A DNA stretch of 64,000 nt from Candidatus Kapaibacterium sp. (GTDB taxonomy: Bacteria > Bacteroidota > Ignavibacteria > Kapaibacteriales > UBA2268): assembly GCA_013414795.1 (NCBI GenBank), contig CP058732.1:1033744-1097743 (forward strand), read 5' to 3'. Below the pieces are notes generated by a model that saw only the letters and a list, made by a program, of their open reading frames with translations, was not told where the DNA came from and did not search any database. The translations under genes were made by a program, and so were the position numbers. Of this stretch, positions 26,423-35,039 are shown piece by piece. The first letter of the stretch is position 1; each line of letters opens with the position of its first letter.

Positions 26423-26635
26423 TTAACCTCCACATAATAAATAAATAGTAATAAATATTGAATAAAAGAATAAAGTGGATTTTGTTACAATACTAAAAAA
26501 ATAATTTCAAGTCGACTAATTTGGTTTATGAAATGATTTGAAAGTATTATTAATTACTATATCGATTTTTCTTATGTTTTAAAAGAAAACACTTTTCAAA
26601 ACTTTGATATTTCGATTTTATATTTTTTTCAAAAT

Positions 26636-28105
26636 TTATTTTTCAAGTGGTTCAATAATGTAACCGTCTTTTGTATCAACAATTTGGAAGCCTTTGGCTT
26701 TTATCTCATCACGCAACTGGTCGGCAAGTGCAAAATTCTTTGATTTCCTGGCTTGAAAACGTTTTTCTGCCATTTCTTTAACTTCATCTGGGATTTGAAC
26801 TTCTATTTCTGGTCTTGGTTCGATTTTCCAAACATTAAAAATTTTGTTAAGATTGTCGAAAAATTGAAGTAAATCTTTTGCGTATTCCATCGAAATTTCG
26901 TTGGCTGGATTTTCGTTGATAAATTCGAAAAGATTTGCCAATGCACGAGGTGTTTGCAAATCGTTTGCTAATTCGCCGAAAACGGAATCATTTAATTTTT
27001 GTATGTCAATTTGTTTACCAGTAGCGTTCTTGTTGTCGAACAATTCGTAAATGTAATTTTGAACACGCATTCTTGCTTTCCTTGCAGAGTTCAAACCGTC
27101 GAATGTGAAGTTTAATTGTGTCGAATAATGAGCAGAAAGCATTAGATAGCGGATGTCTATTGGGTCGATACCTTTTTCAAGCAAATCCCGAAGAGTGTAG
27201 AAATTTCCGAGCGATTTGCTCATCTTTTTTCCTTCAACAAGCAGAAACTCATTGTGGCACCAAAAAACTGTTGGTTCGACGCCATAACCTGCCTTGCTTT
27301 GTGCTATTTCGTCTTCATGATGGGGGAATTTTAAATCAACACCGCCAGTGTGAATATCAAATGGCAAACCTAAAATTTCTCGTTCCATCACCGAGCATTC
27401 AAGATGCCAACCTGGTCGACCGTCGCATTTAATACCATTTAATGTAAATTCCCAGAATGGTTCGCCTTCTTTTTTAGCCTTCCAAAGGGCAAAATCTGAA
27501 AATTCATCTTTATCATAAGAGTCAGAATCGATTCGTGAGCCTTCACGGAATTTTTCAAAATCTATATGATATAGTTTTCCATAAATATCATACTGTCGCC
27601 ATTTACTCACATCGAAATAGACAGAACCGTTGACAATGTAGCCAAAGCCTTTTTCAACAATTCTTCGAACCAGTTCCTGCATCTGTGGTATGTAATCGGT
27701 CGCTTTTGGCATTTTGTAAAAATCTTTCAAATTGATGCCAAGTTTTTGTATATCCTCGATAAATGCTTTTCGATAGTACTCGGTGAATTTCAAAAGGTTC
27801 TTCAAGGGGTCATCGGTTTGTTTGCCCATTTCGGGCAACCAGGCTGGACTTCCTATTGAACTGTCTCGAATAGTCTTATCATCGATGTTGGTGATATTCA
27901 TTACCCAACGAACTTTGTAACCGCCGACAACTCGCAAAGTTCGTTGCAGTAAATCTGCAAATAGAAACGAACGCATATTTCCAATATGGGCAAAATTATA
28001 AACCGTAGGTCCGCAAGAATACATTCGGACAATTTTATCTTCGAGTGGTGTGAACTTTTCTATTTTCCTTGTCAACGAGTTAAATAAATAAATTTGATAA
28101 TTCAT
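26636..28105 (-). CDS. cysS: Cysteinyl-tRNA synthetase
   Basis: The protein has 489 residues from ATG 28105. It contains the HIGH region SCGPTVYNFAHIGNMRSF with its zinc Cys, the class I signature GWHLECSVMEREILG, HTGGVDLKFPHHEDEIAQS, and the KMSKS loop GKKMSKSLGNF. It charges tRNA-Cys; the only tRNA-Cys visible here is at 4612. A longer reading from upstream is rejected because a TTG-N19-20-TAATTTTG promoter lies at 28132-28161 and the family begins at MNYQIYLFNS. Confidence 0.97.
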   Translation of the reverse strand: MNYQIYLFNSLTRKIEKFTPLEDKIVRMYSCGPTVYNFAHIGNMRSFLFADLLQRTLRVVGGYKVRWVMNITNIDDKTIRDSSIGSPAWLPEMGKQTDDPLKNLLKFTEYYRKAFIEDIQKLGINLKDFYKMPKATDYIPQMQELVRRIVEKGFGYIVNGSVYFDVSKWRQYDIYGKLYHIDFEKFREGSRIDSDSYDKDEFSDFALWKAKKEGEPFWEFTLNGIKCDGRPGWHLECSVMEREILGLPFDIHTGGVDLKFPHHEDEIAQSKAGYGVEPTVFWCHNEFLLVEGKKMSKSLGNFYTLRDLLEKGIDPIDIRYLMLSAHYSTQLNFTFDGLNSARKARMRVQNYIYELFDNKNATGKQIDIQKLNDSVFGELANDLQTPRALANLFEFINENPANEISMEYAKDLLQFFDNLNKIFNVWKIEPRPEIEVQIPDEVKEMAEKRFQARKSKNFALADQLRDEIKAKGFQIVDTKDGYIIEPLEK

Positions 28106-28131
28106 ATTCTTGTTGTGAGTAAATAAATCAA

Positions 28132-28161
28132 CAAAATTACTATAAATCAACTAAATTACAA
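28132..28161 (-). promoter_or_regulatory. Bacteroidota-type promoter for cysS
   Basis: On the minus strand TTG (28159-28161) is followed after 19 nt by TAATTTTG (28132-28139), 27 nt before the cysS start. The fit to the -33/-7 consensus is good and settles the start codon. Confidence 0.6.
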
Positions 28162-29368
28162 TCGACACGTTGGATGGGTTTTCTGGGTTGAGATTTAAAA
28201 TTCGTAGGATTTGCACAGCACCGAAGGGTGTTTTAACAATCAAGCGTGTGCCTTCCTTGCGAGACTGCCTTTTGAAATGTTGTTGCATTAGATTCAGTTC
28301 CTTTTTTCCATCTTCATTCGAGAAGAAGTGCTGAAATTCCTCTTCGATGTTTCCTCGAATTGGTTCAATCAATTCTTCATCTTCGAATGCAATTTTTTGT
28401 TCTTCCACGGTTCCAAATCTTTTCCTTTTATACCTTAAAGTCGTAAATCGAATGTTGTTTTCCCAAATGTAGGGTAAAATGAAATAAAGTGTGGTTCCAA
28501 AGGACAAAGTGGCAGATGTGTTAACAACCCAAAAGGAAGTGTACCATTTTTTTAAACTTTCAAGGATTGATTTGATATCCCCAGATAAGGTATTGAAATC
28601 TAATTTTGAAAGTAACAGTTCAAACAAATTGTCCTCATTGTAGAAGAAATTTGGTGAAAGCAGTTTGAAAATGTTAATTAGTTGATTTGATTGAACGGAA
28701 TTTCTAATTGTTTGAATTTGTCTTCTAACACTGTCGGGGAAAAGTTCTATGTTTGAAATAATAATAGACCAAAGTTTAGGAAATAAGTCATTTATTTCAA
28801 AAAGAGTTTTAAAATGTTGAAAAAATTCTTTGGAAGGTTCCAAATTGTTTTCAAGAGCAAAATCGATAAAGTATAAAATGAGTGAAAGATTTGTTTTTGG
28901 GTTGTTTTCCAATAAGTTGTTTGCATATTTTGCCTGCGAAATTAATTCATCACGCAGAATAACGTTTGCCCTTTCTTTCGTCCGTTCGACAATTGATTCG
29001 AAAAGAGGCGTTTTTGGTAAATCGAGAATTCGAATTAGTTCGTTAGTTGGTAATTTTTTGTTGTCTTTTGTTACGAAGACGCTATGAATTTTTAATACCA
29101 GAGATGGGTCGACGGCTTGAACTCGGAAAAAAAGTTCATCGCCAGATTGAAACCTCCCAGAAATTTCGGCAGTGAAGGTACCATTGGGCAAAGAAATGAC
29201 AGCCTGTTGCGGGGAAATAACTTCAATGATTTTACCTCGAAGTATTTCGCCAATTCGAAAAGAGACTTGTTTTTGACGCAAATTGGGCATTTTTTGGAAA
29301 TCCAAAGTTCGGTTGATATTGCTTCCAAGTGGGTCTATTTCGTTTGGAAATTTAAAATCTGCTGTCAT
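28151..29368 (-). CDS. Unknown protein with FliK-like N-terminal beta segment
   Basis: I do not recognise this 405-residue protein with confidence. Residues 30-100 form a small beta domain (IGEILRGKIIEVISPQQAVISLPNGTF followed by SGDELFFRVQAVDPSLVLKI). It has the rhythm of the region preceding the C-terminal domain in FliK-like hook-length proteins. The middle (about 110-270) is helical and rich in Leu/Phe/Asn. The C-terminal 130 residues are charged and beta-like, ending in VKTPFGAVQILRILNLNP. There is no signal peptide, so it is likely cytoplasmic or exported by a specialised route. It lies 45 nt upstream of cysS. No flagellar genes are in the window. Confidence 0.45.
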   Translation of the reverse strand: MTADFKFPNEIDPLGSNINRTLDFQKMPNLRQKQVSFRIGEILRGKIIEVISPQQAVISLPNGTFTAEISGRFQSGDELFFRVQAVDPSLVLKIHSVFVTKDNKKLPTNELIRILDLPKTPLFESIVERTKERANVILRDELISQAKYANNLLENNPKTNLSLILYFIDFALENNLEPSKEFFQHFKTLFEINDLFPKLWSIIISNIELFPDSVRRQIQTIRNSVQSNQLINIFKLLSPNFFYNEDNLFELLLSKLDFNTLSGDIKSILESLKKWYTSFWVVNTSATLSFGTTLYFILPYIWENNIRFTTLRYKRKRFGTVEEQKIAFEDEELIEPIRGNIEEEFQHFFSNEDGKKELNLMQQHFKRQSRKEGTRLIVKTPFGAVQILRILNLNPENPSNVSIVI

Positions 29369-29437
29369 TTTTCTGTTTAATCTACTTGTAACATAGCAAG
29401 TTAATTAATTTCATTCAATTTTCAAAAATTTTCTTTG

Positions 29438-29445
29438 TAATTTTG
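29438..29445 (+). promoter_or_regulatory. Candidate -7 box TAATTTTG upstream of the second FKBP gene
   Basis: A TAnnTTTG match lies 22 nt before the ATG at 29468. No clear -33 element is seen. Confidence 0.4.
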
Positions 29446-29467
29446 TTTTTTAATATTTGGAATTGCT

Positions 29468-30208
29468 ATGAAAAACATCGTAACTCTTTTTGCAATTTTC
29501 TTATTCGTTGCTTGTAGTGGCGAAAGAATTAAGACCAATTTGCCCAAACCCACCAATCCCGACGACAAGGCAAGTTATATGATTGGTTACGACATTGGTC
29601 GACAAATGATGCGGGATTCGTTGAAAGTCAATATGGATTATCTTATCCTTGGATTTAGAAACGCTTTTAAAGGTGATTCTACTTTTATGACTCGGGATGA
29701 ATTGGATTCTTTCCGTATCGAATTCCAAAAAATTATGTTAAGTCGACAAGACGAAAGAATGAAACAAGAAGAACAAAAATTGCTTCAACAGGCACCCAAA
29801 AATCTTGCGGAAGGCAAGACTTTTCTTGATAGCAATCGAACGAAACCTGGTGTGATTGAAACACCATCTGGACTTCAATACATCGTTCTTCGTGAAGGTA
29901 AAGGCAGAATCCCCAAGGAAACCGACTTTGTCAAGATGCACGTCAAAGCCCAATATTTAAATGGGACTGTCTTCGACAATACATACACTCGAAGTCCAGT
30001 TACTCTCGAAGTTGCAAAACTTGTGCCTGGCTGGAAAGAAGCAATTACGCATATGAAAGAAGGCTCTATCTGGCGAATTTTCGTACCGCCACATCTTGGC
30101 TGGGGAGAAAAGGGTGCTCCACCAACCATTCCACCAAATGCAACTTTGATATTTGAACTTGAATTGATTTCAATTGAAAATCCACCAAACCCAGAGCAAA
30201 AACAATAA
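29468..30208 (+). CDS. FKBP-type peptidyl-prolyl isomerase lipoprotein
   Basis: The 246-residue precursor has a lipoprotein signal (ILFVAC-like, Cys16 in LFVACSGE). The N-terminal dimerisation region contains ASYMIGYDIGRQMM, and the FKBP domain has VKMHVKAQYLNGTVFDNTYTR, GWKEAITHMKEGSIWRIF and LGWGEKGAPPTIPPNATLIFELEL. It is a membrane-anchored paralogue of the soluble FKBP at 24132. The FKBP core here starts VKAQYLNG rather than VHYKGTLLDG, so activity may be altered. It is followed 12 nt later by the gene at 30221. Confidence 0.9.
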   Translation: MKNIVTLFAIFLFVACSGERIKTNLPKPTNPDDKASYMIGYDIGRQMMRDSLKVNMDYLILGFRNAFKGDSTFMTRDELDSFRIEFQKIMLSRQDERMKQEEQKLLQQAPKNLAEGKTFLDSNRTKPGVIETPSGLQYIVLREGKGRIPKETDFVKMHVKAQYLNGTVFDNTYTRSPVTLEVAKLVPGWKEAITHMKEGSIWRIFVPPHLGWGEKGAPPTIPPNATLIFELELISIENPPNPEQKQ

Positions 30209-30220
30209 AAGCAAATTATT

Positions 30221-30925
30221 ATGAAGTTTTGCTTCATTGGAATGATTGCTTTGCTTCTGTGCATAGATGGTTATGCACAGAAGCAATTTTTCTCTTTCGA
30301 TGGTCATATTCAATCAATCACAATTTCGAATATTCGGAAATTTGAATACTTTACTTTCGACAATAGTAAGCAAGAGAATTTTACTTTTAGATTTGGTAAA
30401 AATACTTTCGTTTTCTTACCTGGTTCGAGGTTCTTTGCGTTGATTGACAAATTTGGGATGGAAAGAGAATTTCAAATGCAACTCCCAACGCTTCTGGTTG
30501 GTGGAAAATTGCAAATTCCTTTTCGTTCCTTTTTAGATTGCCTATCTAATTCTGGTTTTTTTGAATATTCATTTTCTTCCAAAAGTTATGCTTTTCGCTT
30601 CAAAGAAGTAAAAAAAGAGGAACAGAATCTTGGTAAAATTCAAGAAATCAACAAAACACCGCAAAAGGAAAACACCGAACCAAAGGTGGATAAAGTAGGC
30701 AAAGTGGAAAATAATTTTTACCAATCGGAAAAGAGTTCTATTCCTAAATTAGTGTTTACAAATTACGAACGTTTTAGCATTGTTCCGCCCAAGAGTAAAC
30801 AACGAGTGAAGCAAGAGCCAAAAATCAATTCAATTCCCCCAAAAGAAAATGAAAAAGACACCACGGGCAAAATACCACCAAAGTTTTATGTTTTGCCACC
30901 AGAGTTGAAGAGTAATCCAAAGTGA
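30221..30925 (+). CDS. Secreted protein with CuAO_N1-like domain
   Basis: The 234-residue precursor has a signal peptide ending GYAQ. Residues 40-125 contain ENFTFRFGKNTFVFLPGSRF and LPTLLVGGKLQIPFRSFLDCLS, the pattern of the copper amine oxidase N-terminal-like domain. This domain is common next to cell-wall amidases and acts as a small beta module rather than a copper enzyme. The rest is a Pro/Lys/Glu-rich, probably disordered tail (130-234). Its signal-peptide codons form a 15-bp perfect hairpin (30251-30286). It converges on the ferritin-like gene with 9 nt between stops. Confidence 0.55.
   Translation: MKFCFIGMIALLLCIDGYAQKQFFSFDGHIQSITISNIRKFEYFTFDNSKQENFTFRFGKNTFVFLPGSRFFALIDKFGMEREFQMQLPTLLVGGKLQIPFRSFLDCLSNSGFFEYSFSSKSYAFRFKEVKKEEQNLGKIQEINKTPQKENTEPKVDKVGKVENNFYQSEKSSIPKLVFTNYERFSIVPPKSKQRVKQEPKINSIPPKENEKDTTGKIPPKFYVLPPELKSNPK
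30251..30296 (+). terminator. 15-bp hairpin plus T run inside the signal-peptide codons
   Basis: The 15 bases at 30251-30265 are the exact reverse complement of 30272-30286, with a 6-nt loop, followed by TTTTTCTCTTT. It has the form of an intrinsic terminator, 43 nt after the FKBP stop, but lies in codons 11-22 of the next gene. Confidence 0.6.
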
Positions 30926-30934
30926 TTCTTGGCT

Positions 30935-31447
30935 TTAAAAACGAATCTGTTTTATTTCCTCTTTTAAGCGATTAATGTCAGCAATCCACGATTCAATGTC
31001 TTCTTCGTGTTCAAGTTCTTCGTTTAAAATTGTTACTGCCATTTGATATGTAGCAAAATCTTTCCCGTTGGTAAAGGAGGCAATTTCTTGATAACGCTGT
31101 ATTGCACATCGTTCCGCTTCAAGATTTTGTTGAAGTATAACCTCGATGTAAGGGTCGGTTGGAGCGTCGTATTTGCAACGTGCGTATTTGAACCAGTCTT
31201 CTGGTGTGATAATTGGTGTCCCTCCGAGTTGAATGATTCTGTCGACAACAAGGACAGCGTGGTTAAGTTCTTGGTTTGCGTGGAGAAGAAGTTCTGGTTC
31301 TATTTCGCCTCGCATAGGACCCACCATCAAGCGGGCTCCAATCCAATATTGATAAAAAGCAAGCCATTCTTCGGCTAATGCACAATTGAGTTGATGAACT
31401 AACTCGTCAACATTGATTCCAATGATTTCAGATGCTTTTCTGCCCAT
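30935..31447 (-). CDS. Dps-like ferritin (DPSL type)
   Basis: The 170-residue protein is a four-helix ferritin-like fold with iron-ligand patterns ALAEEWLAFYQYW, HANQELNHAV, AERCAIQRYQEI and EELEHEEDI. Two cysteines, Cys91 (ARCKYDAP) and Cys114 (AERCAIQ), resemble the conserved Cys pair that marks the DPSL ('thioferritin') group between Dps and bacterioferritin. Such cages oxidise iron with peroxide and protect DNA and protein. The ATG at 31447 starts MGRKASEIIG, the family start. It is divergent from gltX with a 245-nt gap. Confidence 0.85.
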   Translation of the reverse strand: MGRKASEIIGINVDELVHQLNCALAEEWLAFYQYWIGARLMVGPMRGEIEPELLLHANQELNHAVLVVDRIIQLGGTPIITPEDWFKYARCKYDAPTDPYIEVILQQNLEAERCAIQRYQEIASFTNGKDFATYQMAVTILNEELEHEEDIESWIADINRLKEEIKQIRF

Positions 31448-31657
31448 TGTTCTTACTTCTATAATAAACAAAATGCAAAATAAAAAATATTTTTTAAAAA
31501 CTATGAAAATATTATTTCTTTATATTCAAAACAACACAAGGTTTTCAATTAATGAGTATTATTGTTAAATTTTTGAATTCTTCCTCAAATGTTCGATTGA
31601 TTAATTCAGTTTCATGTATTAATAATTATAAAATTCTCCAACTCGCATACAATTTTG

Positions 31658-31665
31658 TAATTTTG
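31658..31665 (+). promoter_or_regulatory. Candidate -7 box TAATTTTG upstream of gltX
   Basis: A TAnnTTTG match lies 27 nt before ATG 31693. It is part of a tandem ATTTTGTA repeat (31652-31665). Confidence 0.4.
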
Positions 31666-31692
31666 TAGTTTGATTATTTTTTGTGGGTGAAA

Positions 31693-33162
31693 ATGTCAGT
31701 TAGAGTTCGTTTCGCACCATCGCCGACTGGATATCTTCACGTTGGAGGGCTTCGTACTGCTTTATACAACTACTTCTTTGCTCGAAAGCACAATGGCAAA
31801 TTAATCTTGAGAATAGAGGATACCGACCGAACTCGCTATGTTGAGGGTTCAGTAGAGAATTTGATAAAAACTCTTACCTGGGCGGGAATTGAGTTTGACG
31901 AAGGTCCACACATTGGTGGACCTTATGGTCCATATTACCAATCCCAAAGGTTGGAAATTTATCGAAAGCATGCTGACTTGCTAATTGAAAAGGGCTGGGC
32001 TTATTATGCATTCGACACCCCAGAAGAACTTGAGGAAGCCCGCCAAAAGAGTCCACATCACGAGTTCAAGTACGATAGGTATTCAATGCGTAACCAATTT
32101 ACGCTTGGAATTGAAAAAACCCACGAATTAATCTCGCAAGGAGTTCCTTATGTAATTCGATTGAAAGTTCCAGACAATCAAGAAATTCAATTTTATGACA
32201 TAATTCGAGGGGAAATATCTGTAAATTCGAAGGATGTTGACGACCAAATTTTATTAAAATCGGACGGATATCCCACATACCATTTAGCAAATGTTGTCGA
32301 CGACCATTTGATGGAAATCACTCACATAATTCGGGGAGAAGAATGGTTGCCTTCGGTTCCAAAACATATTTTGCTTTACAATGCTTTCGGCTGGGAAATC
32401 CCAAAGTTGGCACATTTACCACTTCTTTTAAATAAAGACAGAACAAAGTTGAGCAAACGTCAAGGTGACGTAGCCGTCGAGGATTACATAGCCAAAGGCT
32501 ATTTCCCCGAAGCATTTGTTAACTTTATTGCTTTACTTGGTTGGAATCCTTCTGCCGACAGAGAAATCTATTCTGTTCAAGAATTGATAGATAAATTTGA
32601 ATTAGAAAAAGTAAACAAGGCTGGTGCCATCTTTGATGTTGTAAAACTCGACGCAATTAATGCCAAATATCTCTATTCAAAACCTATCGACGAACTTGCT
32701 TCTGAATTTCGCTTTTGGGTAGAGCAAAGAGGCTATTTTAATCTTTCCGATGAATATTTAAGAAAAGTTGTTGCTCTACTTCGAGAGCGAGTTAAGAAAT
32801 TACCCGAAATTATCGACTTTGCTCCATATATGTTTGAAAAACCCAAACAGTATGATTTGGAATATTTTAAAAAACATTGGAGCGACACCACCAAAGAGCA
32901 TCTTGAAAACATTTTGAATTTGTTGAGAACTATCGAAGACTTTACACATCAAACCGTTCACGACGAAGTTTTAAAATATTTGAACGAGCGAAATCTAAAA
33001 TTGAAAGAAGTGATACATCCATTGAGGTTGGCGATTACTGGCTTGTCCTATGGTGCTGGAATGTTCGAAACTATGGAAGTACTCGGCAAAGATGAAGTTA
33101 TCCAACGACTTGAATATTTTTTGCAAAATATACTACCAGAAATTCAAAATGAAAAGAAATAG
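31693..33162 (+). CDS. gltX: Glutamyl-tRNA synthetase
   Basis: The protein has 489 residues. The signature RVRFAPSPTGYLHVGGLRTALYN is the class I HIGH region, and KLSKRQGDVAVEDY is the KMSKS loop. LRIEDTDRTRYVEGS and HIIRGEEWLPSVPKH are present. It charges tRNA-Glu; a matching tRNA-Glu(TTC) is at 39280. Its last 14 nt overlap the start of the next lipoprotein gene, so translation is coupled. The ATG at 31693 starts MSVRVRF, as in the family; a TTG four codons upstream is less likely. Confidence 0.97.
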   Translation: MSVRVRFAPSPTGYLHVGGLRTALYNYFFARKHNGKLILRIEDTDRTRYVEGSVENLIKTLTWAGIEFDEGPHIGGPYGPYYQSQRLEIYRKHADLLIEKGWAYYAFDTPEELEEARQKSPHHEFKYDRYSMRNQFTLGIEKTHELISQGVPYVIRLKVPDNQEIQFYDIIRGEISVNSKDVDDQILLKSDGYPTYHLANVVDDHLMEITHIIRGEEWLPSVPKHILLYNAFGWEIPKLAHLPLLLNKDRTKLSKRQGDVAVEDYIAKGYFPEAFVNFIALLGWNPSADREIYSVQELIDKFELEKVNKAGAIFDVVKLDAINAKYLYSKPIDELASEFRFWVEQRGYFNLSDEYLRKVVALLRERVKKLPEIIDFAPYMFEKPKQYDLEYFKKHWSDTTKEHLENILNLLRTIEDFTHQTVHDEVLKYLNERNLKLKEVIHPLRLAITGLSYGAGMFETMEVLGKDEVIQRLEYFLQNILPEIQNEKK

Positions 33163-33595
33163 AATACTAATTTTGTTTGGGGTATTTCTTTTTTTGTTGA
33201 ATTGTACAACAAAGTATCCATTTTGCATCAGCGAAAAAACGAAGAATTTAACAATTGAATGGGGAACAATAACGAAGGGGGAAAGAAAGGAAAGATATGT
33301 CTTACATTCTGATGGCATTTTGTACAAGTTCGTTAGCCCAACGAAAAAAATAAAAGTAGGAGGGTTGGATGAACGAAAATTCTGCCGAGTGCTGGCTCAA
33401 ATCAACGAGACTATTTTAAAGACACAAACAATAAACGAAGTTGGCGACACGCTAAACTATCTTACATATACAAATCCCACTTTGGGTATGTTCATAGACG
33501 CAAAGTGGAATCCAAGTTTCAAAACAAAAAATAGTATTCATTTCAGAGCATTATACGACTCCCTTAAAGTTATGACATTGGAAATAAAAGATTAA
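33149..33595 (+). CDS. Small unknown lipoprotein
   Basis: The 148-residue precursor overlaps the gltX end by 14 nt. The signal ILFGVFLFLLNC gives a clear lipobox with Cys18. The mature part is a basic, mixed alpha/beta domain: LTIEWGTITKGERKERYVLHSDGILYKF, then KVGGLDERKFCRVLAQINETIL, then FIDAKWNP. This gives a repeating query of 'how the value changes the readout' type seen in small FCB lipoproteins, but I cannot name a family. Its stop overlaps the TAATTTTG box of the next gene. Confidence 0.6.
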   Translation: MKRNRILILFGVFLFLLNCTTKYPFCISEKTKNLTIEWGTITKGERKERYVLHSDGILYKFVSPTKKIKVGGLDERKFCRVLAQINETILKTQTINEVGDTLNYLTYTNPTLGMFIDAKWNPSFKTKNSIHFRALYDSLKVMTLEIKD

Positions 33596-33600
33596 TTTTG
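33593..33600 (+). promoter_or_regulatory. Candidate -7 box TAATTTTG upstream of the sigma-54 activator gene
   Basis: A TAnnTTTG match overlaps the stop codon of the preceding lipoprotein gene and lies 29 nt before ATG 33630, so the activator may have its own promoter. Confidence 0.4.
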
Positions 33601-33629
33601 TATAGATTTTGAATTGAAAAGAGGGAAAA

Positions 33630-35021
33630 ATGTTAATCCTTATATCAGACGATAATTACGATTTTTGCTCGACAGTAGCAGAAATCGTGCAAGGTTTTAA
33701 CTACGAAACCCATATGGTGCATACCCCCGAAGATACGATTGCTTACATTGACAAGTTCAGTAAAAAGATTGGTGCATTACTACTCGACATAGAATTTGGT
33801 CCCGATACCAATATGAATGGTATCGATGTTTTGGAATACTGCCGAAAGAACCATCCTTTTATTCCTGTAATTATGATTACTGGGAAAGGTACGATTGAGA
33901 CTGCCGTTAAAGCAACTAAACTTGGGGCTGTTAATTTTATTGAAAAAAGTCTGGTTAGTGCGGAAAAGTTAAAGGAAGTATTGCAAAGTGCTATTAATTT
34001 GCCAGAACACAAAGATAAAACTGAAATTTTGCAATTTCTTCGTGCCAACGGTATAATTGGCAGTTCGGAGCATATTTTGGACCTTGGCTATAGCATTGTT
34101 CGTTTTGGAAGAACAGACTTGAATGTGTTAATCACTGGGGAAACTGGTACTGGAAAGAAACTTGTTGCCCAAGCCTTGCATTCTGTTAGCCGACGGGCTA
34201 AAAAGCCTTTTGTTATCGTCGATATACCCAATATTCCACGTGAACTTTTCCAGAGCGAATTGTTCGGACACGTTAAAGGAGCATATACTGGTGCTTCCAT
34301 GAACAAAGATGGTTTATTCCAAAAAGCGAATGGAGGAACTTTGTTCCTTGATGAAATAGGCGAGTTAAGCCTTGAACTGCAAGCATCGTTGTTGAATCCA
34401 ATTGAAGAGAAAATTATTCGAAAAATTGGCAGTAGCGAGAACGAAGAAGTCGACGTGCGGATTGTTTCTGCAACTGATAAAGACCTATCTGCAATGGTAT
34501 CGCAAGGTCTGTTCCGTAGCCAACTTTACCATCGCTTGCGAGAATGCGAAATTTATGTCCCACCCTTACGCCAGAGAAAAGAAGATATTCCAGAGTTAGT
34601 TCAATATTATCTTGCAAAGTTCAATCTTGAAAGTGGCAAAACGAAATTCTTTTCGCCTTCGGCGATTGAGTTTCTGCAAGAACAACCTTGGCCTGGAAAT
34701 ATTCGTGAACTAATTAACACAATTAGAATTGTTTGCGAGTATACCGAAAAGGATACGATTGAGATACCAGATTTGAGAAAGTTTCTTGGCAAGGAACAAA
34801 CGACAACCGAAAGTGAGGTTGTGCTTCCACCCATTACCAGTGGTGGCGACATTAAGACAGATATCGAGCGAGTCGAAAAATTGAAAATCGAGCGCACTCT
34901 TGAAAATTGCAATGGGAATGTCAGCAAAGCGGCTGCTATGCTTGGCGTAAGCCGAGAAACTCTTCATAATAAAATTAGAAAATATGGCATTAATCCAAAT
35001 TTTTATCGAAAGAGAAGTTAA
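33630..35021 (+). CDS. Sigma-54-dependent response regulator, NtrC family
   Basis: The 463-residue protein has three domains. The receiver (1-120) has the acidic pair Asp7/Asp8, phosphoacceptor Asp53 in LLLDIEFG, and the VIMITG and FIEKS signals. The AAA+ domain (about 140-370) has Walker A GETGTGKK, GAYTGA (the sigma-54 contact loop, Tyr for the usual Phe), LFLDEIGELS and RQRKEDIPEL. The C-terminal Fis-type helix-turn-helix reads NGNVSKAAAMLGVSRETLHNKI. After the Walker Lys, a Lys replaces the usual Glu/Asp. No histidine kinase is nearby. Downstream M16 peptidase genes may be targets. Confidence 0.93.
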   Translation: MLILISDDNYDFCSTVAEIVQGFNYETHMVHTPEDTIAYIDKFSKKIGALLLDIEFGPDTNMNGIDVLEYCRKNHPFIPVIMITGKGTIETAVKATKLGAVNFIEKSLVSAEKLKEVLQSAINLPEHKDKTEILQFLRANGIIGSSEHILDLGYSIVRFGRTDLNVLITGETGTGKKLVAQALHSVSRRAKKPFVIVDIPNIPRELFQSELFGHVKGAYTGASMNKDGLFQKANGGTLFLDEIGELSLELQASLLNPIEEKIIRKIGSSENEEVDVRIVSATDKDLSAMVSQGLFRSQLYHRLRECEIYVPPLRQRKEDIPELVQYYLAKFNLESGKTKFFSPSAIEFLQEQPWPGNIRELINTIRIVCEYTEKDTIEIPDLRKFLGKEQTTTESEVVLPPITSGGDIKTDIERVEKLKIERTLENCNGNVSKAAAMLGVSRETLHNKIRKYGINPNFYRKRS

Positions 35022-35039
35022 GTAAATGGAGTAATGAGT

